Source: Mesorhizobium sp. B2-8-5 (lineage in GTDB: Bacteria > Pseudomonadota > Alphaproteobacteria > Rhizobiales > Rhizobiaceae). Taken from it: DNA of 64,000 nt. Each line of letters starts with the position of its first letter. The stretch's first letter is position 1. The stretch is taken from positions 4,745,501 through 4,809,500 of the forward strand of contig NZ_CP083951.1 of NCBI RefSeq assembly GCF_006440675.2. The letters are read 5' to 3'. This document shows, one piece after another, positions 35,985 through 44,335 of this stretch. The notes beneath the pieces are model-generated. The model was not told the origin of the DNA. It worked only from the letters and a program-made list of their open reading frames with translations, and searched no databases. Both the position numbers and the translations under genes were made by a program.

Positions 35985-36818
35985 ATGAACCCGACCGAGA
36001 AAGCGCTGTGGTTTGTCGAAAGCCATCTGCCGGACGCGATCAGCCTCGACGAAATAGCGGCAAGCAGCGGCGTGTCGCGCTTCCATGTGACGCGCGCCTT
36101 CGGCGCCGCCACGGGACGATCGGTCATGGGTTATATGCGAGCGCGCCGCTTGAGCGAAGCGGCGCGCAAGCTGGCCGGCGGCGCGCCCGATATTCTTTTG
36201 GTCGCGCTCGATGCCGGCTACGGCTCGCATGAGGCTTTCACGCGGGCCTTTCGCGAGGCGTTCGGCACCACGCCGGAATTGGTGCGCGCGCAAGGCTCGA
36301 CCCAAAACCTCGACCTCGTGGAGCCCATTCTGATGGACAGTTCGCTTCTCACCACTCTCGAGCCGCCGCGCTTCGAGACCAGCCGCCCCTTCCTCATCGC
36401 CGGTCTCGGCGAGCGCTACAGCTGCGAGACCAGCGCCGGCATTCCAATGCAATGGCAGCGCTTCGCACCCTATATCGGCAACATTCCAGGCGAAGTGCCT
36501 GGCGTCTTCTACGGCGTGTGCACGAATGGCGACGATGCCGGCAATTTCGACTATGTCGTCGGGGTCGAGGTGACGGATTTCTCCGATCTGCCGAAGGATT
36601 TCTATCGCGTGCGGGTGCCGGCGCGGAAATACGCGGTGTTCTCGCATCGCGAGCACATCTCGGCCATCCGCCGGACCATCAACACGATCTGGAACAGCTG
36701 GCTGCCGCCATCCGGCCACGAAATCGCCGACGCGCCGGAATTCGAGCGCTATGGACCCGAATTCGACGCGCGCACCGGCAATGGCGGGTTGGAGATCTGG
36801 TTGCCGGTGAAGGGGTGA
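35985..36818 (+). CDS. AraC family regulator with GyrI-like effector domain
   Basis: A 277-residue protein. The N-terminal 100 residues hold two helix-turn-helix motifs (ISLDEIAASSGVSRFHVTRAF and ILLVALDAGYGSHEAFTRAF with the FREAFGTTP tail), the AraC DNA-binding domain. The C-terminal half is a GyrI/BmrR-type ligand domain (FLIAGLGERYSCET, YVVGVEVTDF, ARKYAVFSHREHI). This is the Rob/SoxS-like arrangement often linked to multidrug sensing. The ATG at 35985 has GCGAGGAAAC before it. The target is unknown. Confidence 0.9.
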   Translation: MNPTEKALWFVESHLPDAISLDEIAASSGVSRFHVTRAFGAATGRSVMGYMRARRLSEAARKLAGGAPDILLVALDAGYGSHEAFTRAFREAFGTTPELVRAQGSTQNLDLVEPILMDSSLLTTLEPPRFETSRPFLIAGLGERYSCETSAGIPMQWQRFAPYIGNIPGEVPGVFYGVCTNGDDAGNFDYVVGVEVTDFSDLPKDFYRVRVPARKYAVFSHREHISAIRRTINTIWNSWLPPSGHEIADAPEFERYGPEFDARTGNGGLEIWLPVKG

Positions 36819-36854
36819 GCGCCTTCCCTTCACCTTGTGGGAGAAGGCAAAGAG

Positions 36855-37790
36855 CTAAAGTTCCAGATCCCACGTCTGCCCGACAAGGTCCTTGCCGAAC
36901 GAATGGTGGCGTTCCTCGTCGACCAGCTTGAAACCCACTGCTTGATAGATGCGGCGGGCCGCGCCCAGTATGTCATTGGTCCATAAGGTCAGCGTCTTGT
37001 AGCCCTTGGCGCGCGCGAAGGCGATGCTTTCGTCGACCAGGCGCGCACCGATGCCAAGGCCGCGCGCCGATGGCTCGACATAGAGCAGCCTGAGCTTCGC
37101 CACCTCCGGCGACTTGCGCACGACGAAGACGGAACCGACAACCTCGCCCGCGCGCTCGGCGATCCAGGCACGCTCCCACTTCGGATCGAACTTCTTGACG
37201 AATTCGCCAAGGATTTCGGCGACCAGCGCCTCGAAGGTCCCGTCCCAACCATACTCCTGCGTGTAGAGCATGCCCTGGCGGCGCGTGATCCAACCGATGT
37301 CGCCAACCTGCAGCGGCCGCAGGATGTAGGCTTCCTTCGGTTCGGGTTTGTCGCCGAGCAGCTCCTGTACGGTACGCATGGCCTTGACCAGCCGCTCCTG
37401 GTCGACAGGCGCCAGGCGATCGAGCAGCGCCCGCACCTGGTCGTGCGAATCCTGGTTGAGCGGCGCGAAGGCCTGCCTGCCCGCGGGCGTCAGCGCGATC
37501 GAGGCGCGGCGCGCATCCGCCTCGGTGGCTTCGCGCTCGACCAGGCCGCGCTCCTCGAATTTCTTGAGAAGACGGCTGACATAGCCGGGGTCGAGGCCAA
37601 GCTCGCGGATCAGGTCGCTGGCGACGAGCCCGTCGCGATGCGCAAGCTCATAGAGCACCCGCGCCTCGGTCAGCGAGAACGGGCTCCTCAACAGGCCCTC
37701 GTCGAGCAGGCCGATCTGGCGGGTGTAGAATCGGTTGAAGGACCGGACCGTGTCGATGCGCTCCTTGCCGGGGCGGTCGTGGATCGTCAT
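36855..37790 (-). CDS. Fused MarR regulator / GNAT acetyltransferase
   Basis: A 311-residue two-domain protein. Residues 1-145 are MarR-like (VASDLIRELGLDPGYVSRLLKKFEERGLVER, then the wing DARRASIALTPAG). Residues 150-311 are a GNAT domain with the acetyl-CoA loop EPSARGLGIGARLVDESIAF. The fusion is common in proteobacteria. The natural substrate of the acetyltransferase and the inducer are unknown. A 15-bp palindrome 39 bp upstream of the start is a likely self-operator. Confidence 0.92.
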   Translation of the reverse strand: MTIHDRPGKERIDTVRSFNRFYTRQIGLLDEGLLRSPFSLTEARVLYELAHRDGLVASDLIRELGLDPGYVSRLLKKFEERGLVEREATEADARRASIALTPAGRQAFAPLNQDSHDQVRALLDRLAPVDQERLVKAMRTVQELLGDKPEPKEAYILRPLQVGDIGWITRRQGMLYTQEYGWDGTFEALVAEILGEFVKKFDPKWERAWIAERAGEVVGSVFVVRKSPEVAKLRLLYVEPSARGLGIGARLVDESIAFARAKGYKTLTLWTNDILGAARRIYQAVGFKLVDEERHHSFGKDLVGQTWDLEL

Positions 37791-37828
37791 GGGGATTTCC
37801 TCCTGTCTTGGACAGGATCAATCATTTA

Positions 37829-37843
37829 GTTGACTGAGTCAAC
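37829..37843. promoter_or_regulatory. Palindromic operator candidate for the MarR-GNAT gene
   Basis: GTTGACTGAGTCAAC is a perfect 15-bp inverted repeat centred about 46 bp before the start codon at 37790, where an autorepressor would block transcription. The size and symmetry suit MarR dimers. Binding is inferred. Confidence 0.55.
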
Positions 37844-37859
37844 GAATAGGTCCCGCCTT

Positions 37860-37911
37860 CGTCATTCTAGGGCGGAGCGACGCGAAGCGGAGCGCAGACC
37901 CTAGAATGACG
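37860..37911. repeat. Short inverted-repeat element
   Basis: CGTCATTCTAGGG and its exact reverse complement CCCTAGAATGACG (13 bp each) flank a 26-nt GC-rich spacer made of GGAGCG/GAAGCG units. It lies in the gap between the MarR-GNAT gene and the PLP-enzyme gene. It may be a small non-autonomous element or act as a transcription stop; no T-run follows. Confidence 0.7.
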
Positions 37912-37954
37912 ACCTCACGGTCACCAGTGCTAATAGCGAGCGCCGAAGCGTCCC

Positions 37955-39091
37955 TCACCCCATCGGCAGCACCGGCCAGAACTCCACGATGCGCCCGGCC
38001 GAAAACACCCCGATCGCCCCGAAATGCTGCAGGACCGCCTCGCTCTGTGTCGGCCGCAGCAAGGCGTAGTCGCCGGGCTTCACGTCCGCGCCCGCGGGCA
38101 GCCCCATGAACTGCTGGTTGGAGGACAGACCGATCAAGCCGTTCGGCCTCATGCCTTCGGGAAACACCGGTTCGGCCATCCACTTGCCGCCGTAGAGATA
38201 GCAGCCCTTGCGCGGGAAGAGGCCGAGCGCCCGCAACGTGCGCGACACCGCCGGTGGACCGGGCAGCATCGGATCGAGCGCCTTGAGGATCGGCGTCACG
38301 ATAAATGCCGCCGGCTGGAAGCCTCCCAGGCCGGGCGTGTCGAAATCCTTGGGCAGCACGAAAGCCGAGCCGATCGACACTTCGTTAGCGACGCCCGAGC
38401 CGTGCAGTAGCGCTGTCTTCGAGCCGCCGATGTTGAGGATGCGGCGCTGGTCCGGGTCGAGGGCGCCGGCGAACTCGGCGGCCTTGGCAGAGGCCCGCTT
38501 CAGCGCCTTGGCCGCACCGCCAAACAGGCCAGGTATCTCCGGCGCATGCGCCTCATAGGCCATGATGCCTTCGCAGCGCAGACCTTTTGGAATCGTGAGC
38601 GCGTTAATCTCGGCAGGACTGGAAAAACCGCCGCGATGCAGGCCGACGTCCACCTCGAAAGCGAAGCGCAATTCGGTGTCGAGCGCGGCAGCGAGCGCGC
38701 CATATTCCGCCAGCCGCTCCTGCGTATCGATCAGCCAGCAGACGCGCGACCACCAGCCGGCGCCGCCTCTCGTCAGCGCGGCCCGGGCGGCGCGCACCGG
38801 CATCGGCTTGCCATAGAGCAGGTCGCCCTCGGGAAAAGCGTCGAGCACGGCCTGCGTCACCGGCGGATGGAAGGTCATGAAGCGGTTGGTTTCGAGTGCT
38901 CGCGCGATGTGCGAGAGCAGCGGCATGCAAGGCAGCGACTTGTCGACCAGTCGCACCGCCAAGCCCGGCGCCAGCCTCTCCTTCACCAGCGCGATGTTGC
39001 CGTCCAGCCGGTCGCGGTCGAGCACCAGGCAGGGCCGGAAAATCTCGGCGGCCCGCAATGCGTCGGACAGGGCAGTGAAATAGGCGCTCAT
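37955..39091 (-). CDS. DSD1-family PLP-dependent enzyme (D-threonine aldolase / D-serine dehydratase-like)
   Basis: A 378-residue fold-type III PLP enzyme. The alanine-racemase-like barrel begins RPCLVLDRDRLDGNIALVKE and has the PLP lysine at residue 51 (RLVDKSLPCMPL). The C-terminal DSD1 domain ends in GDYALLRPTQSEAVLQHFG; the His of this kind of segment binds metal in the family. Likely substrates are D- or beta-hydroxy amino acids. It overlaps the flavoprotein gene by four bases (ATGA), so the two are co-translated. Confidence 0.85.
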   Translation of the reverse strand: MSAYFTALSDALRAAEIFRPCLVLDRDRLDGNIALVKERLAPGLAVRLVDKSLPCMPLLSHIARALETNRFMTFHPPVTQAVLDAFPEGDLLYGKPMPVRAARAALTRGGAGWWSRVCWLIDTQERLAEYGALAAALDTELRFAFEVDVGLHRGGFSSPAEINALTIPKGLRCEGIMAYEAHAPEIPGLFGGAAKALKRASAKAAEFAGALDPDQRRILNIGGSKTALLHGSGVANEVSIGSAFVLPKDFDTPGLGGFQPAAFIVTPILKALDPMLPGPPAVSRTLRALGLFPRKGCYLYGGKWMAEPVFPEGMRPNGLIGLSSNQQFMGLPAGADVKPGDYALLRPTQSEAVLQHFGAIGVFSAGRIVEFWPVLPMG

Positions 39092-40389
39092 CGTCGGATG
39101 CCAAAAGGGCTGGGTTCGATGCCGAACAGGCCGGCCATGTAGGGCGACACGAAACGGTTTTTGGGGTCGATGTCGCGGCGTACCGCCATGGCATCATCCC
39201 AGCGCGGATAGAGTTTCCTGAAGTCCGCCGCCTTCAGGCCGTGCATCTTTCCCCAATGCGGCCTGCCGCCATACTTGCGGAAGATCGGCTCGGCGGCGCG
39301 CATGAAGGGCAGCGGGTCGTTCGCCGCATCGTGGTGGATGGCGATCGAGCAGGTCAGCCGTTTGTAGAAAGGCGAAAGCCAGAATTCGTCGGGCGCCACC
39401 GAACGCACCTCCATCGGGAAATAGACTTCCGGGAAGTGCTTCTCCGTCAGCGCGATGATCTCGGCCAACGCCTTGGGACCTTCCTCGTAAGGCAGGTGGT
39501 ACTCCATCTCGTTGAATTTGGTGCGACGGTCGCTGGCGTAGACGTTGAGCCAGTCCTGCACATAGTCCTCGGAGGGCATTTTCTTCACCGCGCCCCTGAT
39601 CAGCGCGCGGCGCAGCAACGGCAGCCAGCGCAAAGTGGTGCGCAGCTTGCGCAGCGTCGCCAGCCCTTCCTCGTCGTCCTCGGTCGGCCGCAGCGTCGGC
39701 GGCGCGTCACTGAGATCGCTGGCAATGAACTGCACATAGTCGGCGAAGGGGATGTAATAGAACTCGGCCGAGCGATGCGCGGCCATCATCGTTTCGAAAT
39801 CGCGCAGCATGTCGCCGACCGGCAGGACCCATTTGCGGCGGCGCAGCCGATAGGTAGCGATGTTGTTCATCGTCACTTCGGTCAGCACGCCGAAGCTGCC
39901 CAGCGCGACGCCGGTGGCGTGGATCATGTCAAGGTCGTCTGCCCGGCTGTATTCGCGCAGCTTGCCTTGCCCATCCACCAGCTGCAGCGCCTCGAGCTGC
40001 GTGTGATAGGCGCCGAGCGAGGAGCCCGAGCCGTGCGTTGCCGTGCCCAGCGCGCCGCCGATCGCCTGGCGGTCGATGTCGCCCATGTTGGGCAGGCCCT
40101 GGCCGATGTCCTGCAGGATGTGCATCAGGGCGCCGAGCCGCGTGCCCGCCCTCACCCGCGCCCGGTTGGCCGCCGCCTCATGCGAGACCAGCCCTTCGAT
40201 CTTCTCCAGCGAGACGATGGTGCCGTCCGACTGCACCAGCGGCGTGAAGGAATGGCCGGCGCCGGCCACGCGCAGCGGTCCGGGCGCCGAGCGCACCAGC
40301 TCGACCAGTTCCCCGGCATCGGCCGGGGTCGCGATCAATTGAGGGGAAGCCGTGACGAAGCCCGACCAGTTGCTCCAGGCGGCTGCCAT
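39088..40389 (-). CDS. D-arabinono-1,4-lactone oxidase-type FAD oxidoreductase
   Basis: A 433-residue VAO/PCMH flavoprotein. The N-terminal FAD domain has VAGAGHSFTPLVQSDGTIVS and later GALGTATHGSGSSLGAYHTQ, with the His that often carries FAD in this family (ATHGSG). The C-terminal domain is ALO-type, ending RPHWGKMHGLKAADFRKLYPRWDD, the conserved HWGK sugar-acid oxidase motif. It should oxidise an aldonolactone or polyol. Its true substrate is unknown; neighbours are an MFS transporter and a PLP enzyme. Confidence 0.9.
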   Translation of the reverse strand: MAAAWSNWSGFVTASPQLIATPADAGELVELVRSAPGPLRVAGAGHSFTPLVQSDGTIVSLEKIEGLVSHEAAANRARVRAGTRLGALMHILQDIGQGLPNMGDIDRQAIGGALGTATHGSGSSLGAYHTQLEALQLVDGQGKLREYSRADDLDMIHATGVALGSFGVLTEVTMNNIATYRLRRRKWVLPVGDMLRDFETMMAAHRSAEFYYIPFADYVQFIASDLSDAPPTLRPTEDDEEGLATLRKLRTTLRWLPLLRRALIRGAVKKMPSEDYVQDWLNVYASDRRTKFNEMEYHLPYEEGPKALAEIIALTEKHFPEVYFPMEVRSVAPDEFWLSPFYKRLTCSIAIHHDAANDPLPFMRAAEPIFRKYGGRPHWGKMHGLKAADFRKLYPRWDDAMAVRRDIDPKNRFVSPYMAGLFGIEPSPFGIRR

Positions 40390-40403
40390 CCTAATCCTCC
40401 CGC

Positions 40404-41588
40404 TCAGGCCCGGCCGCGCCGGCGCGCGACCAGCACGAAGACGCCGAGCAAAAGCACGCTCGCCAGAGCGGTGGCGGCCGCGAATTCGGGCACAGGCCGG
40501 AAGTTCGCGCCGTCTATCAGCAACGAGGCGGCGATCGGGCCGATGGCGAGGCCGAAGAGTTGCGCGGCCGGCACCAGGAGTGCCGCGGTGCGCGTCTCGT
40601 CGGCGGTGATGGCGAGGCGGATCTGGTAAGGCACGATGAAGAGCAGGATGAAGCCCATCACCAGCGCCACAGCCCAGAACATCGAAAGACCCGGGCCGGA
40701 GGCAAGCAGCACCGAGCTGGCCGCCGCGACAATGCCGATGGTCGTGATGGCAAAACGATAGTCGATGCGCGCCTCGAAGATTGTCGCGGTCATGGCGCCG
40801 ACCACCTGCGCGGCAAGGCTCGCCGAAACCATCAAGCCGACGGTGCGGCCATCAATGCCGAACTGCGCGCCGATGGGCTCCAAGAAAGCCCAGACGGCGC
40901 CGAAGAACATGAAATAGCAGAAGATCGACAAGAGCGCGGTGATCGCCGGCACGGTCGCCACGTTGGCGAACTGCTCTTCCTTGGGCAGGTCGGCATAGTC
41001 GTCCGGCACGGTCCAGGCCACGACCAGCGACAGCAGGCAGACGATGCCGAGCGCGATGAAGCCGCCGGCCGAGCCGGCTCGCGGCACGGCATAGAGCGCG
41101 AGGATCAGCGCCAGCGCGCATTGCGCCAAGGTCTGCAGCGTCACGAAATAGCCGCCGATGCGCTCGGCTCGACGCGAGCGGGCGATCAATTCGGTGGCCA
41201 CCGCGACCAGCCCTCCCTCCGCCAGCCCGGCCAGCGTGCGAGCGCCGATCAGCGCATTGGGAGTACCGGCATAAGCGGTCCAGAAATTGGCGAGCGCGAG
41301 CAGCACGAGCAGCACCGCGCTCTTCCAGCGCATGTTCCTGGCAGGGAGAAGCATCGCCACTACGCCCGAGCCGATGGCGATCGCGATCATCTCGGCGGTG
41401 GCCATCAGCGCGAGCTCGTCGCCGGTGACATGCCCTTCGGTGTAGAGCGCGCCGAGCAGCACCGGCTGAAGGCCGAGGATGAGCAGGCCGACCGAGCCGA
41501 TCCACAGCGCCGAGGCGAGCTGCAGTCCGGTCGGATTGCCGACAAGCCAGTCGTCATTTTCCGCCTGCGCGGCTTGCGATGCGGTCAC
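40404..41588 (-). CDS. MFS transporter
   Basis: A protein of 394 residues from a GTG start with GGGAGG upstream; about twelve hydrophobic helices. The loop regions (LIARSRRAERIGGYFVTLQT, and MRWKSAVLLVLLALANF after TM2) fit the major facilitator family, but motif A is weak. It is the first gene of a three-gene operon with the lactone oxidase (15 bp later) and the DSD1 enzyme, so it probably imports their substrate. Confidence 0.85.
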   Translation of the reverse strand: MTASQAAQAENDDWLVGNPTGLQLASALWIGSVGLLILGLQPVLLGALYTEGHVTGDELALMATAEMIAIAIGSGVVAMLLPARNMRWKSAVLLVLLALANFWTAYAGTPNALIGARTLAGLAEGGLVAVATELIARSRRAERIGGYFVTLQTLAQCALALILALYAVPRAGSAGGFIALGIVCLLSLVVAWTVPDDYADLPKEEQFANVATVPAITALLSIFCYFMFFGAVWAFLEPIGAQFGIDGRTVGLMVSASLAAQVVGAMTATIFEARIDYRFAITTIGIVAAASSVLLASGPGLSMFWAVALVMGFILLFIVPYQIRLAITADETRTAALLVPAAQLFGLAIGPIAASLLIDGANFRPVPEFAAATALASVLLLGVFVLVARRRGRA

Positions 41589-41619
41589 GAGTGCCCCTCC
41601 CTTGCAGCTCGATCGAAAA

Positions 41620-41636
41620 ACTGACAAGTTGTCAGT
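41620..41636. promoter_or_regulatory. Palindromic operator candidate between MFS operon and TetR gene
   Basis: ACTGACAAGTTGTCAGT is a perfect 17-bp palindrome 32 bp upstream of the MFS start and 72 bp before the divergent TetR gene, placed to control both. The size suits a TetR dimer. A second, looser symmetry GAAAC...GTTTC spans about 41643-41667. Confidence 0.65.
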
Positions 41637-41707
41637 ATTTCACGAAACTGATACTTGATCATGTTTCTTGTCAACCACGAATTCGCGGCTTTCACGAGAT
41701 TTGGTGC

Positions 41708-42334
41708 ATGACGCAGATCAGGCGAAGGGCGACGGAACCGCGGCGCAGGCCGAAGCAGGAGCGCAGCCGCGAGCGCATCGACGCGATCCTCGCCACCACC
41801 ATGCGGCTGATCGGCGAAAAGGGCATCGACGCGGTGACGATGAAGGAAGTCGGCGCGCTGGCCGGCGGGCCGATCGCCACCGTCTATCACTATTTCCCGT
41901 CGAAGTCGGCGATCCTGGCGATGCTCTATGAGCGGTTTTCCGAGGAAAGCCGGGCGCGATTCGGCGCCATCATCGCCGAGATAGGCGGGCTGGGCGACGT
42001 GACCGCGGCGGCCGACCGCCTGCTCGACGACTATTATGCCCGCGTCGCTGCCGACCCGGCCATCCAGGACCTGCAGAACGCCATCCAGGCCGACAAGGCG
42101 CTGCAGCATCTCGACATCGCCGAGACGCGGCACCAGGCGAAGATGTTCTGCGACCATGTCGGTCCGATGATCGAGCCGGAGCGGCGCGAGGCGTTCGGGC
42201 GCGTCGTGTTCCTCATCTTCCAGCTTGCCGGCGGCGTCGTGCGGCTGGCGCTGACGCAGGACAAGGAAGAAGGCCGGCGCACGATCGACGACTATCGGTC
42301 GATCATTCACACGCAGTTACGGTTGTTTCTATAG
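41708..42334 (+). CDS. TetR family transcriptional regulator
   Basis: A 208-residue protein with an N-terminal helix-turn-helix (RIDAILATTMRLIGEKGIDAV, then ALAGGPIATVYHYFPSKSAIL, the TetR YxYFxxK signature) and an all-helical ligand domain. It is divergent from the MFS - lactone oxidase - DSD1 operon and is very likely its repressor, acting at the 17-bp palindrome between them. The ATG at 41708 is the natural start because the basic lead MTQIRRRATEPRRRPKQERS follows; the upstream frame reads through the operator. Confidence 0.9.
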   Translation: MTQIRRRATEPRRRPKQERSRERIDAILATTMRLIGEKGIDAVTMKEVGALAGGPIATVYHYFPSKSAILAMLYERFSEESRARFGAIIAEIGGLGDVTAAADRLLDDYYARVAADPAIQDLQNAIQADKALQHLDIAETRHQAKMFCDHVGPMIEPERREAFGRVVFLIFQLAGGVVRLALTQDKEEGRRTIDDYRSIIHTQLRLFL

Positions 42335-42373
42335 GTCTCGGCTTGCTGAAGAATGGAATCGTGGAGTTCCTTC

Positions 42374-42533
42374 GCGCCCCCCTCTGTCCTGCCGGACATC
42401 TCCCCCACAGGTGGGGAGATTGGCAGCTTCGCCGGCGGCGCCCTTTCTTCAACGTCGGAGAGTGGCGAAAGCCGGCGCGACAGCTGATCTCCCCCCTCGT
42501 GGGGGAGATGGCCGGCAGGCCAGAGGGGGGCGC
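42374..42533. repeat. Intergenic inverted-repeat element, 160 bp
   Basis: The ends GCGCCCCCCTCTG and CAGAGGGGGGCGC are perfect 13-bp inverted repeats. Inside are two hairpins, ATCTCCCCCAC...GTGGGGAGAT and ATCTCCCCCCTC...GGGGGAGAT, around a GC-rich centre. A related element lies at 54598-54828. It occupies most of the TetR-LysR gap. Confidence 0.88.
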
Positions 42534-42559
42534 TGTCTCGCCAGCATTGCGAAGATCTC

Positions 42560-43459
42560 CTAAGACACATCCAGCTTCGGCCCCAGGATCTCCACCAGCC
42601 AGTCCACGAACACCCGCACCCGTGGCGACAATTGTCGGCTGCGCGGATAGAGCACCGAGATCGGCGTCGGCGTCGGCGGGTTGCCGGGCAGCACCTCGAC
42701 CAACCGGCCGGCCTCGATGTCGGCGGCGAAGCGGCGGCGCGGCGCCTGGTAGAGGCCAAAATCCTGGCGCACCAGCGTGGCGGCGGTGTCGGAATTGGAG
42801 ACCGTGACGCGCGATGGCAGCACGATCTCGCGGATCTTGCCGTCGACGGTGAACTCCAGCGGCATCACCTGGCCGGTGCGCGACGAGACGAAGCCGATCA
42901 TCATATGCCCAGCGAGCTCGTCCAGCGTGCTCGGCAGGCCGTGACGCTCGATATAGGCGGCGCTGGCGAGTGTCGCTTCGCGCGCCATGCCGATGCGGCG
43001 CGCGATCATCTCGCTGTCGGGCAGTGTTCCGGCACGCACCACGCAGTCGACGCCCTCGCGCACCAGGTCGACGAAGCGATCGCCCTCGCCGATATGCACG
43101 CTGAGCCCGGGATGGCGCGCGAGCAGCGCCGGCAATTCCGGGATGACCAGGGTGCGGGCCAAATGGCCGTTGATGTCGATGCTGAGCCGCCCGCGCACTT
43201 CATGCGCGCCAAAGGTGCCCTCGGCGTCCTCGATGTCGGCGAGAATGCCGAGGCAGCGCTGGTAATAGGCCTCGCCGTCGAGCGTCGTGGTGACGTGGCG
43301 CGTGGTGCGGCGGAGCAGTTGCACGCCGAGCCGCTCCTCGAGCCGCTTGATCGCGGCGGTGGCGCTGGAGCGCGGCAGGCCGAGATCGGCGGCAGCCGCG
43401 GTAAAGCTGTGGCGTTCCACGACGCGGGTGAAGAGCCGCATGCTGTCAAACCGATCCAT
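42560..43459 (-). CDS. LysR family transcriptional regulator
   Basis: A 299-residue LysR protein. The HTH begins MDRFDSMRLFTRVVERHSFTAAA and contains LGLPRSSATAAIKRLEERLGVQLL. The effector domain (RLSIDINGHLARTLVIPELPALLARHP) follows. It is divergent from an SDR gene 106 bp away, the usual LysR-target layout, so that gene is the likely target. The start at 43459 matches family N-termini; the ATG at 43495 would add 12 residues. Confidence 0.92.
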   Translation of the reverse strand: MDRFDSMRLFTRVVERHSFTAAAADLGLPRSSATAAIKRLEERLGVQLLRRTTRHVTTTLDGEAYYQRCLGILADIEDAEGTFGAHEVRGRLSIDINGHLARTLVIPELPALLARHPGLSVHIGEGDRFVDLVREGVDCVVRAGTLPDSEMIARRIGMAREATLASAAYIERHGLPSTLDELAGHMMIGFVSSRTGQVMPLEFTVDGKIREIVLPSRVTVSNSDTAATLVRQDFGLYQAPRRRFAADIEAGRLVEVLPGNPPTPTPISVLYPRSRQLSPRVRVFVDWLVEILGPKLDVS

Positions 43460-43565
43460 CGCCGATTGTTCGCATGAACTGAATAGTGTTGGCAATCCAT
43501 GCCCGATTATATCGGGCGATCAGGCGAGTATATGCATCTCCATCCAAGAAGAAGGAGATTTCGCC

Positions 43566-44327
43566 ATGACCACTCGTCCCATTGCCCTCATCACCGGCGG
43601 CAGCCGCGGCCTCGGCCGCAACACCGCGGTCAACCTCGCCCGCCGGGGTGTCGACGTCATCGTCACCTATCGCTCTCGCGCCGACGAGGCGAAGACGGCA
43701 ATCGCCGAGATCGAGGCCGCCGGGGGCCGGGCCGCCGCGCTTGAGCTGGATACCGGCGCCATCGCCAGCTTCCCGGCTTTCGTCGAGGCGTTGAAGAAGA
43801 CGCTTCTCGAAACCTGGCAGCGCGACCGCTTCGACTATCTCGTCAACAATGCCGGCACCGGCCTGCGCAAGATGATCGCCGAGACGACGGAGGAGGAATT
43901 CGACACGCTGATGAACACCCATCTCAAGGGCGTGTTCTTCCTCACCCAGGCGCTGCTGCCGCTGATCGACGATGGCGGCCGCATCATCAACATCTCGAGC
44001 GGGCTGGCCCGTTTCGCCGCGCCCGGATCGTCGGCCTACGCGATGATGAAGGGCGGCATCGAAGTCTTCACGCGCTACCTCGCCAAGGAGCTCGGCCAGC
44101 GCGGCATTACCGCCAACACCGTGGCGCCCGGCGCGATCGCCACCGACTTCAACGGCGGCCATGTGCGCGACAACGCCGAGATCAACCGCATGGTGGCCGG
44201 CGTCACCGCTCTCGGCCGCGCCGGCGTCGCCGACGATATCGGGCCGATGATCGCCTCGCTGCTCTCCGACGACAATCGCTGGGTCAACGCCCAGCGGATC
44301 GAAGTGTCGGGCGGCATGAACATCTAG
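43566..44327 (+). CDS. SDR family NAD(P)-dependent oxidoreductase
   Basis: A 253-residue classical short-chain dehydrogenase. The cofactor loop is TGGSRGLGRNT, the structural motif YLVNNAGTG, and the catalytic residues are Ser in INISSGLARFAAPGSSAYAMMKGG with Tyr-x3-Lys (YAMMK). AGAAGAAGGAG before the ATG at 43566 is a strong ribosome-binding site. It is divergent from the LysR gene and probably regulated by it. Substrate unknown. Confidence 0.94.
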   Translation: MTTRPIALITGGSRGLGRNTAVNLARRGVDVIVTYRSRADEAKTAIAEIEAAGGRAAALELDTGAIASFPAFVEALKKTLLETWQRDRFDYLVNNAGTGLRKMIAETTEEEFDTLMNTHLKGVFFLTQALLPLIDDGGRIINISSGLARFAAPGSSAYAMMKGGIEVFTRYLAKELGQRGITANTVAPGAIATDFNGGHVRDNAEINRMVAGVTALGRAGVADDIGPMIASLLSDDNRWVNAQRIEVSGGMNI

Positions 44328-44335
44328 ACGGTCGG

